This document shows positions 33,734-45,953 of a DNA stretch of 64,000 nucleotides, one piece after another. Position 1 is the first letter of the stretch. Each line of letters starts with the position of its first letter. The stretch is from the NCBI GenBank assembly GCA_017893485.1, contig CM030367.1, forward strand, positions 90,717,121-90,781,120. The letters run 5' to 3'. The notes below the pieces were generated by a model. It was not told the DNA's origin, did not search any database, and worked only from the letters and a program-made list of their open reading frames with translations. The stretch is from Hemerocallis citrina. Taxonomy: Eukaryota; Streptophyta; Magnoliopsida; Asparagales; Asphodelaceae. A program made the translations under genes and the position numbers.

Positions 33734-36700
33734 TGTAACATCCCGAATTCCAAAACAGACTGAATCCGGAGTTTCACATGATCTTTACACTTCTTTTCGT
33801 ACAATTTTACAAGGAATTAAAAACTTTTGTTACATTAGAGTTTACATTTACATTACATATTTACAGCGGAAGCAATCTACAATGAATTACATGAATAGAA
33901 ATGTACAACACTTGAATCATTCTTTAAGCAGCATGCAAACTTTAGTCTTGTTAATCACTTTATCCTGCATAGAAACTGTGGGCACGTCAGTTGCTTACAA
34001 CCGACGAAATATTATACACGGCTATCCTCTCTATGCCGAATAGTATAACGATTTTCAAATACTTAAACAAACCACAAACTTGATCACAAATAAAAATACA
34101 AAGGACTATCCTATTGATGTCGTGTTGTGCGGTGTACTTAGTCCTTAATGCAGTTACGTTTGTTACATGACACTAATGTGCACTTGTTCAGATTCTATGC
34201 ATCCCATACTACATAGGTCTAAGGGCAAGTCCTTAACCGTTCTTCCTCTTGTAGGGTTCAATCCCTCGTCATGACTTAAACTACTACTGTAACGACGATA
34301 AGTATCCTAGATGTTCTATGAGTTACGAGCTCATGTCCAGACAGCCTGGAGGGGAATCCCACGTCAGGTCACGACGCATCGTGAGGAACCTATGGATAAT
34401 TCAGCCTCCGTCATGGGACATGACACCACCCGCAATCACCAAACACCCCACAAGCGTCACCTGTGGTACGGACTCCTGGAGACACATCCACGTCATGACA
34501 CGACGCATCGTGTAGACAGTCTGTGAATACTCTTACACCGTAGCTCCGAGACCCTCATACTCGTGTTTTTCTCTTATTTTCGTCACATCTTTACTATGTA
34601 TCTAGTCCTTAGTTATTTGAATCATGAACAAAATCAAATATCTGGAGTTAGCCCTTCCACTATACCGGTCTTAACCATTTATATAACATGACCCAAATCT
34701 TGGCCTTTTCATTTCAAATCTCATTTCAACAATCTCTTTTATCAATGCCGGTATGAGGCTTAGCTACACTCTAATTCTCAATTTCGATTCATAATCACAA
34801 AAATTGCGTTTTCATACTCATATAGTCTTTTTCATAACTCAAATAAATTTCCATCTCTTTTTTATACTTATGGATAAAAATCCCTTTTTTTCATACTTAT
34901 GCAAATATCAATTATATAGAGTTCTACTCAATTTTTACTTCTCACACTCTTTAATTTAAGTCAAAATAGTGTGCAAATATATTTCATGAAGTCCATATAT
35001 TTTTATAATGATTATAATATTTTTTTCCCGAATTTTAGAAATTAAAAAAATCACAAAAAAAACATTAAAACCCAAAAAGGGGTTTTAAAATGCCGAGTTC
35101 AGGAATCAAACCAGCGACCAAAGCCAAGCCCAACGCTACAATGCAGCGCAGTGCGGTGCACGCGCTAACCAGAAAGGACAGGGCGCAACCATGTCAAAAC
35201 GGAGGGCTCAAACTCATATGAACCCATTCCCAGAATTCAGATTTTTCCCAAAAAACAATAAAACAAAAGGCCTCTGTTCAGTTTCGAACCCGAGACCCAA
35301 GACCAGACCTAGGCTACAGTAAGCGCACCCAAACGCAGCTGCTAACCAAATAGTCCAAGTGGCTAATCCGATATGAGTTGGGTTTTTTAGGGGTTTGATT
35401 CGAGTTTCGGTTCATTCGAATTTTTATAAAAATAACTATTTTCAAATTCATTTCTTCTCCACTTTCATTCAAAATTTTCAGAATAAAACTTTTATGCATT
35501 TCTAATATATCAGTAACTCAAAACTTAATTTTGGACATAAAAGGTGTAATTTTTCTCTTTGAATACAATTTTGTCTACAATTTCGAAAATGTACATACAA
35601 ATGTTGTTGCTTTTGTAAGTTTGCATTCAAACTTCTCATGGATCTCTTTTATTATTTGTATTACTATTAACCAAACATTTCAGTAACAATCATCACTTTT
35701 TCATATTATTAACAAGTGAATTAGCAAAATCACCTTTATGCATGGTTATCATATCGACCAACTAAACATTCAATCATGTCTCCTTAGTTTGCACAATCAA
35801 TCAATTAAGACATGGTATCATGGTCAATTCTAAACTGACAATCACAATTTGCAACTAATTTACATTCTTTTCACATACAATCAACCATTGCAATTTTGTC
35901 TCATTTTCACAACATATGGCTAAATTAACTAAAATTTCTTCTCAATTTTGTCAACCATACCCTAGCATGATATCTAATTAGAAGTTTAAGAAAATCACCC
36001 ACCTTTAATGGAGAGAAAACCAAACAAAACTTATAGGGATCTCCTACAACGAACAAGTGAAGCCTTCTCCTCCTAGATCGAGCCACCAAAAGCCACCTCC
36101 TCCTTGTGCTAGATAGAACCCGAGCCTCCCCTTCTTGTTCCTTGGTGTAGTCCGGCCTCCACTCCTTGTGTTGAAGAAACACACACTAGCACTCAATCTT
36201 TTAATCTCACAAACTACTCAATCTTTTGTCTCACTAAATTGCCTTTCTTTCTTTCTTTCTTATCTTTTCTTTTCAAAATTTTAAGTGTGAGAATGAAGAG
36301 TGTAGGGAGGGGTATTTATACATATTTTGAGGGTGAATGGAGGGCTAGGATGAGATCAAATGGTTAGGGATCAAGGGTCTAGATGAACTAGGGAGTTATA
36401 GAAACTACCCATGATGAAGCAACCAACTCTCCACCACTCCTATCTCTCCCACTCTCCCAATCCCATCTGGCCTAGGTACAAAAGTGTGCAATGCACACTC
36501 TAGTGCATGCACGTGCCAACTAATACCCCTCCTTTACAAGTTGTTCATGTGAATTAAATTAATTGTTCACTAAACTTGTCTACACTACAAGTTAGATTAA
36601 TAAAAAGAGAAATTAAGTTAAATGAGCTCACTAATGGGCCAATTAACCATGGGCTCTCCAAATTAAATTAATCAATTAATTAAGAATGGGCTAAAAGAGA

Positions 36701-36843
36701 CAAATAGGCCTAGAATATAATTAGGCTTTTAAAATAGTCTTTTTGGAAAATAAAGAGAACAAGAAATGTTTTTATAAAAGAAATTATACGTGCAAAACAT
36801 GTAAAATCACAAACTGTACATAAATAGATTTTAGGGTGTTACA
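33734..36843 (-). repeat. Middle LTR of the composite
   Basis: It begins TGTAACATCCCG and ends AGGGTGTTACA. It serves as 3' LTR of T2 and 5' LTR of the truncated T3. It lacks about 240 bp near 34862 that the other two keep. A minus-strand TATAAATA lies at 36313-36320. Confidence 0.87.
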
Positions 36844-36857
36844 ACACTCCATCCTTA
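36844..36857 (-). promoter_or_regulatory. T2 polypurine tract
   Basis: Minus-strand AAGGATGGAGTGT directly before the LTR, homologous to the T1 tract. Confidence 0.8.
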
Positions 36858-37236
36858 GAATAGTTCCGTCCCCGGAACTACACTTAAAGAGTGAGAAAAA
36901 CAGGAATACAACAAAGAGATAAGAAAAGGAAAGAAAAGAAGATACAAACCACACAAAGAGCTCAGGATGACCTTTCATCATCCTCTCCTCAGATTCCCAA
37001 GTAGGCTCTTCAACCAATTGGTTTTTCCAGACTACTTTGATCATCGGTATCATCTTGTTCCTCAAGACTTTCTCCCGACGATCGACAATCTTAACCGGAA
37101 GCTCAATGTAACTCAGATCCAACTGCAAACCATCCGGTACTTCGAGCAAATGGTGACTCGGATCTAGAATGTACCTTCTCAGCCTAGACACATGGAAGAC
37201 ATTGTGTACCTGGGACAACTCTTCCGGCAACTCCAA
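36858..37236 (-). pseudogene. T2 integrase tail and chromodomain
   Basis: 'VHNVFHVSRLRRY', then 'KIVDRREKVLRNK', 'IKVVWKN' and 'EPTWESEERM' give a chromodomain of the Tekay type. The open frame runs on through the purine tract into the LTR (to 36784) without a stop. It is separated from the integrase core by a stop and a damaged GPY region (37240-37390). Confidence 0.83.
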
Positions 37237-37390
37237 CCGGTAAGCAGTTTTCTAAATTTGCTTCAATATCTTGTACGGGCCTATGAACCTCGGGGGAGCG
37301 AATCACTCCCTTGCTAAGTGAAACCTTCAGAAAGACAAAGTCACCAACCTCAAACTCAAGACCCCTTCTCCGGTTGTCTGCATAGCTCTT

Positions 37391-37969
37391 CTACCTACTC
37401 TGAGCATCCACCATTCTCTTCCTGATCAGATCGATCTTTTCAGAGGTCTGCTGCACAATCTCAGGCCCAAACATCTGCCGCTCCCCAACTTCGAACCAAC
37501 AGATAGGTGTTCTACACTTCCTGCCATACAGAGCTTCGAACGGCGTCATCCCAATACTAGTCTGAAAACTCTTGTTGTAGGCAAACTCCACCAGAGCTAG
37601 ATGCCTTTTCCAACTGCCTCCAAAGTCTAGTACACAACATCGAAGCATATCCTCAAGAATACAGTTGACTCTCTCGGTCTGCCCATCGGTCTGCGGATGA
37701 AAAGCAGTGCTAAAATCCGTCTTGGTACCCAGAGCTGTCTAAAGAATCCTATAGAAATGCGAAGTAAACCGCGCATCTCGATCAGACACAATGGTTAACG
37801 GAACACCATGAAGCCTGACGATCTCCCCAACATACAACTCAGCCAATTTGTCCATCGACGAAGTGAGTTTCATCACCAAGAAGTGAGCAGACTTGGTTAG
37901 TCGATCGACTATGATCCAAATTGCATCATTGCCCTTTGAACTCTTGGGCAAACCAGTGATGAAATCCAT
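37391..37969 (-). pseudogene. T2 integrase core, one internal stop
   Basis: In one frame: '[12 protein letters not shown]', '[12 protein letters not shown]' (first Asp), '[10 protein letters not shown]' (second Asp), a TAG at about 37739, then '[14 protein letters not shown]' (Glu) and '[12 protein letters not shown]'. All three catalytic acids are present. Confidence 0.85.
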
Positions 37970-38029
37970 ACTGATGTTATCCCACTTCTATTCCGGAATA
38001 GATAACGGTTGCAATAGACCTCCGGGTTT

Positions 38030-38245
38030 CTAATTCTCAGCTTTGACCTGCTTACAGATCTCACACCTCGCCACGAACTCAGCCACATCCCGCTTCAAAC
38101 CCGACCACCAGAAATGTTGCTTAATGTCCCTATACATCTTGGTACTCCCAGGATGTACAGACAAAAGAGTAGTATGTGCCTCCTGAAGAATGCTCTCTCG
38201 CAATTCTGCTTGATCCGGAACACACAGCCTCTCTCCAAACCACAA
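38030..38245 (-). pseudogene. T2 integrase zinc-binding domain
   Basis: 'EAHTTLLSVHPGSTKMYRD' and 'ARCEICKQVK' supply the HHCC ligands. Stops occur on both sides. Confidence 0.82.
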
Positions 38246-38594
38246 AACTTCATCCCTGATCTAAAACTCTGACAACCTGCGAGTACCAACCTGCTCCGTC
38301 ATCTTCTGAATCTCTGCATCTTCCTTCTGACTTGCGATAATCCTTTCATTCAGCATTGGTTGAAGCCTCAACCGAGCTAAAGATGATCCCCAAGCCTTGC
38401 AGAACAACTTCAATACCAGCCCAATCCAACTCCTCTGCAAGCTGCCTCTGAGTTGTAATCAAACTAGCTAGACTGCTCTTGCGACTAAGTGCATTAGCAA
38501 CAACATTAGCCTTCCCAGTATGGTACTTAATCTCTGGATGAATGTCCTCAAGTACTTCCAGCCATCTCCATTGCCTCAGATTCAGGTCGTTCTG

Positions 38595-38903
38595 CTAATA
38601 GATGTACTTCAAGCTCTGATGGTCCGTGTACATGTTCAGCTTCTCACCATACACGTAATGTCTCCATTGCTTTAAGGCGAAGGTAATCGCAGCCAACTCC
38701 AGATCATGAGTCGGATAATTCTTCTCATGTGGTCTTAGTTGCCTAGACCCATAAGCGATCACTTTCCTTTCTTGCATTAAGACACAACCGAGCCCACGAT
38801 GTGAAGCATCGCTGTAGACATCATACTCAACATCTGCTCTAGGCAAAGCCAAAATGGGAGTAGTAGTCAGCCCTCTTTCAACTCCTGAAAGCTTGCCTCG
38901 CAT
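38595..38903 (-). pseudogene. T2 RNase H
   Basis: '[15 protein letters not shown]', '[16 protein letters not shown]' and '[11 protein letters not shown]' mark the catalytic acids of a Ty3-type RNase H. It ends at the same stop position as in T1, and a frameshift near 38890 separates it from RT. Confidence 0.85.
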
Positions 38904-39794
38904 TGCTCAGTCCACTTGAAGTTCACATTCTTCTTGGTCAGACCAGTGAGTGGCACGACTATCTGAGCATAGCCCTGAATGAACCTCCTGTAGTATCCAG
39001 TTAGCCCAAGGAAACTCCTGATTTCTTTAACTGTAGTAGGCCTTGCCCAATCCTTCACCGCCTCTATCTTCTGCGGATCAGTTGCCACTCCCTCCTTAGA
39101 AAGGATGTGACCTCGGAATGCCACCTCAGATTTTCAGAAATCGCACTTAGACAACTTGGCATTCAACTCATGCTCCTGGAGCTTCTTCAAAACTGCTGCC
39201 AGATGCTCCGTGTGCTCCTCCGACGACTTGGAGTACACAAGAATATCGTCAATAAACACCACGACGAAAGAATCAATAAACGACCTCAGAACTCTGTCCA
39301 TCATATCCATGAAAATTGCAAGGTGCACTCGTCACTCAAGACAGCATAACTAAGAATTCGTAATGCCCGTGTCGAGTTCTGAACGCAGTCTTATGCACAT
39401 CTTCAGTCTTCACTCGAACCTGATGGTATCCTGATCGAAGATCTATTATGGAGAAAACAGCTGCTCCTTGTAGACGATCGAACAGGTCGTCAATTCTTAG
39501 AATAGGATACTTATTCTGAACAGTGACCTTATTCAGCTCCCAGTAATCGATGCACATCCTCATCGAACCATCCTTCTTCTTTACCAACAGCACCGGTGCT
39601 CCCCAGGGCGACGCACTCGGTTGAATAAAGCCTTTTTCGAACAGTTCCTCAATCTGCCGTTTAATCTCATCCTGCTCCACAGGCACCATCCTATACGGTG
39701 CCTTAGAAATGGGTGCACTCCCTGACTGAATAGTGATGCTGAACTCCACATCACGATGCTGGGGGTAACCCAGGAAAATCCTCCAAGAACACAT
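38867..39794 (-). pseudogene. T2 reverse transcriptase, frameshifted
   Basis: The fingers/palm frame 39336-39794 has '[18 protein letters not shown]' and '[12 protein letters not shown]'. A shift near 39335 leads to 'MDMMDRVLRSF' and an intact catalytic 'VFIDDILVYS' (39134-39328). A TGA replaces the Trp after 'SKCDF', and 'FLGLTGYYRRF' follows (38867-39124). The catalytic loop is intact here, unlike in T1, but the chain is broken at least twice. Confidence 0.86.
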
Positions 39795-40308
39795 TCGGGT
39801 GATCCCGAACCACAGGAATTTGCTGCACCTCTACCGGAACATCTCTCTTGCTGATAGCTGCAACCAAACCAGAACATCTCTTCTTCCCTTGGAAAGTGAC
39901 TTTAGGACCACCTGAAGCCTTCACTGTTACTTCCTTGGTCTTGCACTCGATGCTTGCACTATACACCGACATCCAATCAATACCAATGATAACATCGACT
40001 CCCAAGACATTGAGCTCGATCAGATCAATCTCGAAAATTCTGTCCCCAATCTCGATCTCGCAGTCCGCATAGTATCGATTAGTGATTAAAGTCTCCCCTA
40101 ATGGAGTAGCTACTGCCAAGACCTTGTCTGGAAAGACTTTCGGTTCAACTCCCAAAACTTTAGCAAACTTAGGTGATACAAAAGTGTGAGAGGATCCAGT
40201 ATCAAACAAAACAACAACTTTCTTTCCATTCAAATAAAGTTCTCCTGCTACATAACACACACTCGGTACATAACAGTTCACTAAATAAAGTGGAAAAAAA
40301 GAGAACAA
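39751..40308 (-). pseudogene. T2 aspartic protease and spacer
   Basis: 'VVLFDTGSSHTFVSPKFAK' holds an intact DTG active site, and 'LGVDVIIGIDWMSVY' follows. It is an open frame of 185 codons. A frameshift at its end ('FPGLPPAS', expected to continue into 'HRDVEFSI') cuts it from RT. Confidence 0.85.
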
Positions 40309-40320
40309 CAGAAAACACTC

Positions 40321-41331
40321 CTAAACATCCTCCCTCGTACCAGTGATGACGTGATCCACCTTATCAGCGTCAGCTTCAGTCAAGGCAAATACTTGCCCCT
40401 GTTGGTATGGCTTCTTCCCAACTTGCTGCGTTGGTCCACTACGGGTGACATTCTGCGGCTTGGGGCATTGAGACTTGTAATGTCCCATCTCACCACAGTT
40501 GAAGCAAGTCACCACCGGAGGTCTCACCCAATTGTTTCCAGGTCTCCCAGCTATGTTGACAGCATTCGCCTCCATTGGTTTGAACCTCTGAGCTGACGGC
40601 TGTCGCCTAAAATTGTCAGAAATTGCAAGCCTCTTCCCAACGTTCCAGTTGGTCCTCCGATTCTGAACAGCATGGAACTGCTCCATATCTGCCTCAGTGG
40701 CTGCAGCTCGTTTGACCAACTTGTTAAACCTTCTGATGCCGAGGGGTATCATTCAGGATCTCAGACTTGGCCTCAAACTATGCTCGAACTTTTGAGCCTT
40801 CTTTGCCTCGTCTATCACCAGTTCAGGTGCATACCTCGAGAGCTGAGTGAACCTTGTCTCATAATCCGTAACCGACATATCACCTTGCTGCAGCGCCAGA
40901 AATTCCATGGCCTTCTTCTCCTTGACGTCTGATGAAAAATAATGACTGCGGAATTCCTCCAAGAATTCCTCCCAGCCAAGATTAATATCTCTCATCGCCC
41001 GTTTCATCAACTGCCACCACACAGCCGCATTCTTCTCGAACTGCAGCACAGCCAACTTCACCTTACTGCCCTCCGGAGTCTCCATGACTTCGGAGATAGT
41101 CTCTACCTGTCGGATCTAGTTGTCAGCCGTGTCAGGGTCAGACTTCCCTTCAAATACGGGTGGTTTCATCTGCTTGAATGATTCCACGAGTTTGATTGCT
41201 TCGGGTACTGGATTCACAGACACTCTCCCTTGGTTCTGATTCATGGCAACGGCATTGAGTGTCTGATAGACCTTTGCTAGCTCCGTTTCCAAGTCCAGAC
41301 CTTCTCCGCTTCTAGCTCTTCTTCCGGACAT
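40321..41331 (-). pseudogene. T2 Gag with two in-frame stops
   Basis: The start is ATG 41331 ('MSGRRARSG'). The capsid has 'PPVFEGKSDPD' and 'AVWWQLM', and the knuckle CFNCGEMGHYKSQC is a complete CCHC. The whole protein is in one frame apart from TAG at 41116 (Trp in T1: 'NDWIRQ') and TGA at 40753 (Arg in T1: 'RTRMIPLG'). Both are single-base changes. Confidence 0.87.
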
Positions 41332-41443
41332 TTTCTGATGCAAAAGATCCATTAAATTCGAAGTAGAAAACAAGAATTTAAATCAACTTTTCATTTCATT
41401 GAATTCTAAACTTTATACATTCGAATTTAAAACATTTCTGACA

Positions 41444-41880
41444 TCAAATGAAAGCAGTAAGAAGATACAACTGTCTAGTTCCTACGGTTCCTTTGGCTTC
41501 TCGAAGCTCTTCTCGTAGTTCCGCCACTTCTTCCTTCAGTACATCGTACATATTTTTCCTCTTCTCGAGTTCCCAAACACGATGATCGAGAGTTGCAATG
41601 CTCTTCTTGCAGTTCGCACACTGTGCCTGCAGCAGCTCTGCTCTCTCCCTCTGAGTCTCTACCTGCCTCTGAAGAGACACAATGAGACTACTCAGAACTG
41701 GTTCTTCCTCGTCGGAGGAATCATCAGATGAATCTGGAGGTGAGTGATCTCTCGGGACTCAGGTCATTCTTCTTCAAATTCTTCAGGATCTTCTTCGTCT
41801 GAATCAACTTGCCCGGGGTAGTAATCCACCTCAACTATGAGCCAGTCATCATCTCCAGCTGGGTCGAAGTGATCTGCCAT
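41444..41880 (-). pseudogene. T2 extra ORF upstream of gag (acidic plus coiled-coil)
   Basis: ATG 41880 opens 'MADHFDPAGDDDWLIVEVD' and 'DSDEEDPEEFEEE', then a stop. After a frameshift near 41720 a Leu/Glu/Arg-rich stretch follows ('SLQRQVETQRERAELLQAQ', 'VWELEKRKNMYDVLKEEVAE', 'ELREELREAKG'), predicted by eye to form a coiled coil. It includes a CANC pair. It is homologous to the T1 ORF at 20695-21174 in position, layout and the shared 'EEE.PESREIT' joint. Confidence 0.62.
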
Positions 41881-42019
41881 CTTAGAGAAAAGAGAAGAAG
41901 AAGCATAAAGCTTAGAGCAACACAAATGTAAGTGACTTACATTTAAATCTCTAGACTCAACACACGCTCTAATGTCCACTTCTAGGGTGTCGTTCCTTAT
42001 AAATTTGTACTACTTGGAA

Positions 42020-42036
42020 GCGTGGCTCTGATACCA
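42020..42036 (-). promoter_or_regulatory. T2 primer-binding site (tRNA-iMet)
   Basis: Minus-strand TGGTATCAGAGCCACGC, nine bases from the LTR edge. An identical site is at 33708-33724. Confidence 0.9.
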
Positions 42037-42045
42037 ATACCGCTC

Positions 42046-45000
42046 TGTAACATCCCGAATTCCAAAACAGACTGAATCCGGAGTTTCACAAGATCTTTAC
42101 ACTTCTTTTCGTACAATTTTACAAGGAATTAAAAACTTTTGTTACATTAGAGTTTACATTTACATTACATATTTACAGCGGAAGCAATCTACAATGAATT
42201 ACATGAATAGAAATGTACAACACTTGAATCATTCTTTAAGCAGCATGCAAACTTTAGTCTTGTTAATCACTTTATCCTGCATAGAAACTATGGGCACGTC
42301 AGTTGTTTAAAACCGACAAATATTATACACGGATATCCTCTCTATGCCAAACTGTATAACAATTTTCAAATACTTAAATAAACCACAAACTTGATCACAA
42401 ATAAAACTACAAGGGACTATCCTATTGATGTTGTGTTGTGCGGTGCACTTAGTCCTTAATGCAGTTACATTTGTTACATGACACTAATGCGCACTTGTTC
42501 AGATTCTATACATCCCATACTACATAGGTCTGAGGGCAAACCCTTAACCGTTCTTCATCTTGTAGGGTTCAATCCCTCGTCATGACTTAAACTACTACTG
42601 TAACCACGATAAGTATCCTAGATGTTCTATGAGTTACGAGCTCATGTCCAGACAGCCTGGAGGAAAATCCCACGTCATGTCACGACGTATCGTGAAGAAC
42701 CTATGGACAATTCAGCCTCCGTCATGGGACATGACACCACCAGCAGTCACCAAACACCCCACAAGTGTCGCCTGCGGTACGGACTCTTGGAGACATATCC
42801 ACGTCATGACACGACGCATCGTATAGACAGCCTGTGAATACTCTCACACCGTAGCTCTGAGGCCCTCATACTCGTGTTTTTCTCTTATTTTCGTCACATC
42901 TTTACTATATATCTAGTCCTTAGTTATTTGAATCATGAACAAAATCAATTCTCTAGAGTTAGCCCTTCCACTATACCGGTCTTAACCATTTATATAACAC
43001 GACCCAAATCTTGGCCTTTTCATTTCAAATCTCATTTCAACAATATCTTTTATCAATCCGGTATGAGGCTTAGCTACACTCTAATTCTCAATTTCGATTC
43101 ATAATCACAAAAATTGAGTTTTCATACTCATATAGTCTTTTTCATAGTTCAAATAAATTTCCATCTTTTTTTTATAATTCAGCTTCATACATAAGTTCAA
43201 TTTCAATTTATAACATTCTCATTTAAACAAATAAGTCTCATTAATTCCATTTAACTTCCGTACTATTGTTTCTTTTTCTCCAAAATCAGGATCATATTTC
43301 ATTTATCTTTCAAATGCGTACATTACCCAAATAAAGAACAAAATCCATAAACGAATACATTACAAGTTCTTTTTATACAAGATTCTCTTTTATAATTTGG
43401 TATAACTCCTCAAGGATAAAAATCCTTTTTTTATACTTATGCAAATATCAATTATATAGAGTTCTACTCAATTTTTACTTCTCACACTCTTTAATTTAAG
43501 TCAAAATAGTGTGCAAATATTTTTCATGAAGTCCATATTTTTTTACAATGATTATAATATTTTTTTCCCAAACTTTAGAAATAAAAAAAATCACAAAGAA
43601 ACATTAAAACCCAAAAAGGGGTTTTAAAATGCTGAGTTGAGGAATGGAACCAACAACCAAAGCCAGGCCCAACGCTACAGTGCAGTGCACTGTGGCGCAC
43701 GCGCTAACCAGAAAGGACAGGGCGCAACCACGTCAAAACGGTGGGCTCAAACTCATATGAACGCATTCCCAGAATTCAGATTTTTCCCAAAAAACAATAA
43801 AACAAAAAGCCTCTGTTCAGTTTCGAACCCGAGACCCAGACCAGACCCATGCTACAGTAAGCGCACCCAAACGCACCCGCTAACCAAATAGTCCAAGTGG
43901 CTAATCCGATATGAGTTGGGTTTTTAGGGGTTTGATTCGAGTTTGGGTTCATTCGAATTTTTATAAAAATAACTATTTTCAAATTCGTTTCTTCTCCACT
44001 TTCATTCAAAATTTCCAAAATAAAACTTTTATGCATTTCTAATATATCAGTTACTCAAAACTTAATTTTGGACATAAAAAGTGTAATTTTTCTCTTTGAA
44101 TACAATTTTGTCTACAATTTCGAAAATGTACATACAAATGTTGTTGCATTTATAAGTTTGCATTCAAACTTCTCATGGATCTCTTTTATTATTTTAATTA
44201 CTATTAACCAAATATTTTAGTAACAATCATCCCTTTTTCATATTATTAACAAGTGAATTTGCAAAATCACCTTTATGCATGGTTATCATTTCGACCAACT
44301 AAACATTCAATCATGTCTCCTTAGTTAGCACAATCAATCAATTAAGACATGGTATCATGGTCAATTCTAAACTGACAATCACAATTTGCAACTAATTTAC
44401 ATTCTTTTCCCATACAATCAACCATTGCAATTTTGTCTCATTTTCACAACATATGGCTAAATTAACTAAAATTTCTTCTCAATTTTATCAACCATACCCT
44501 AGCATGATATCTAATTAGAAGTTTAAGAAAATCACCCCCCTTTAATGGAGAGAAAAGCAAACAAAACTCCTAGGGATCTCCTACAACGAACAAGTGAAGC
44601 CTTCTCCTCCTAGATCGAGCCACCAAAAGCCACCTCCTCCTTGTGCTAGATAGAACCCGAGCCTCCCCTTATTGTTCCTTGGTGTAGTCCGGCCTCCCCT
44701 CCCTGAATTGAAGAAACACACACTAGCACTCAATCTTTTAATCTCACAAACTACTCAATCTTTTGTCTCACTAAATTGCCTCTCTTTCTTTCTTTCAATT
44801 CTTTTCTTTTCAAAATTTTAAGTGTGAGAATGAACAGTGTAGGGAGGGGTATTTATACATATTTTGAGGGTGAATGGAGGGCTAGGATGAGGTCAAATGG
44901 TTAGGGATCAAGGGTCTAGATGAACTAGGGAGTTATAGAAACTACCCTTGATGAAGCAACCAACTCTCCACCACTCCCATCTCTCCCACTCTCCCAATCC

Positions 45001-45394
45001 CATCCGGCCTAGGTACAAAAGTGTGCAATACACACTCTAGTGCATGCACGTGCCAACTAGTACCCCTCCTTTACAAGTTGTTCATGTGAATTAAATTAAT
45101 TGTTCACTAAACTTGTCTACACTACAAGTTAGATTAATAAAAAGAGAAATTAAGTTAAATGGACTCACTAATGGGCCAATTAACCATGGGCTCTCCTAAT
45201 TAAATTAATCAATTAATTAAGAATGGGCTAAAAGAGACAAATAGGCCTAGAATTTAATTAGGCTTTTAAAATAGTCTTTTGGAAAAATAAAGAGAACAAG
45301 AAATATTTTTATAAAAAAAATTATACGTATGAAATTATACGTGCAAAACACGTAAAATCACAAACTCTACATAAATAGCTTTTAGGGTGTTACA
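42046..45394 (-). repeat. Right (5') LTR of the composite
   Basis: 3349 bp, starts TGTAACATCCCG and ends AGGGTGTTACA. A minus-strand TATAAATA lies at 44850-44857 and matches the middle LTR. Confidence 0.88.
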
Positions 45395-45399
45395 GAATC

Positions 45400-45948
45400 T
45401 CATACCTTAATCCATTGGTGTATCTCGACACTTGCAAATCCTTGGGTTCCGAAATAGTACAATGAGACTGCAACCTAATGAACTTTTTGGTATACTCAGT
45501 GACGGAATGATTGCCTTACTTGCAGTTATGAAATTGTTGGTACATCATCTGCTTGTGACCATGAGAAATATATATCTTTTGCATGAGGTCCTTCATCTGT
45601 CGCCATGTTCGTGCAGGGTGCTCTTCGCGAAATCTCCTTGAGTCCTGCATGTGTGACCACCAAGCCACTCTACCATTGAACTTGTATTCAACCAACTTCA
45701 CAATTTCTCCTTAGCCAGCGTCCATCAAATTAAATAAATTCTATGCTTCATACTCCCAATCTTAACGGTCTTCAACATCGATGTTGTCGCGGAATGTTTG
45801 CCTTAATGTTGTAGTCGTCGATGCGGTAGGGTTGATAGGTGGTATGATGGTTGAGGTGTTGTTGGTGAGGGCGGTGCTTCTCAAACTCTTCATAACCAAA
45901 ACCTTCAACAAATTAATTACTAAACATATCAAAGAATTTATCAATGGC
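45400..45948 (-). pseudogene. G0 Gag core remnant
   Basis: The minus-strand frame 45516-45701 reads 'VKLVEYKFNGRVAWWSHMQ' and 'ARTWRQMKDLMQKIYI', and 'YQQFHNCK' is followed after a stop by 'GNHSVTEYTKKF'. This matches the plant gypsy Gag block 'LK..A..WW..L' through 'YQ....RQG..SV.EYT..F'. It is broken by several stops. Left of it the remaining sequence to C2 is Thr/Asn-rich Gag N-terminal sequence. Confidence 0.72.
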
Positions 45949-45953
45949 CGGTG

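Larger units (their letters stand above)
31171..45394 (-). mobile_element. T2/T3: Tekay composite with three LTRs in one target-site duplication
   Basis: The order on the plus strand is truncated LTR (31171-33220), internal fragment (33221-33733), full LTR (33734-36843), full internal region (36844-42045), full LTR (42046-45394). Perfect GAATC duplications (31166-31170 and 45395-45399) flank the whole block, and none separates its parts. This is what unequal exchange between LTRs of one insertion produces, followed by a deletion joining the left LTR to the internal leader. The family is the same clade as T1 but clearly a distinct lineage. Confidence 0.87.
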
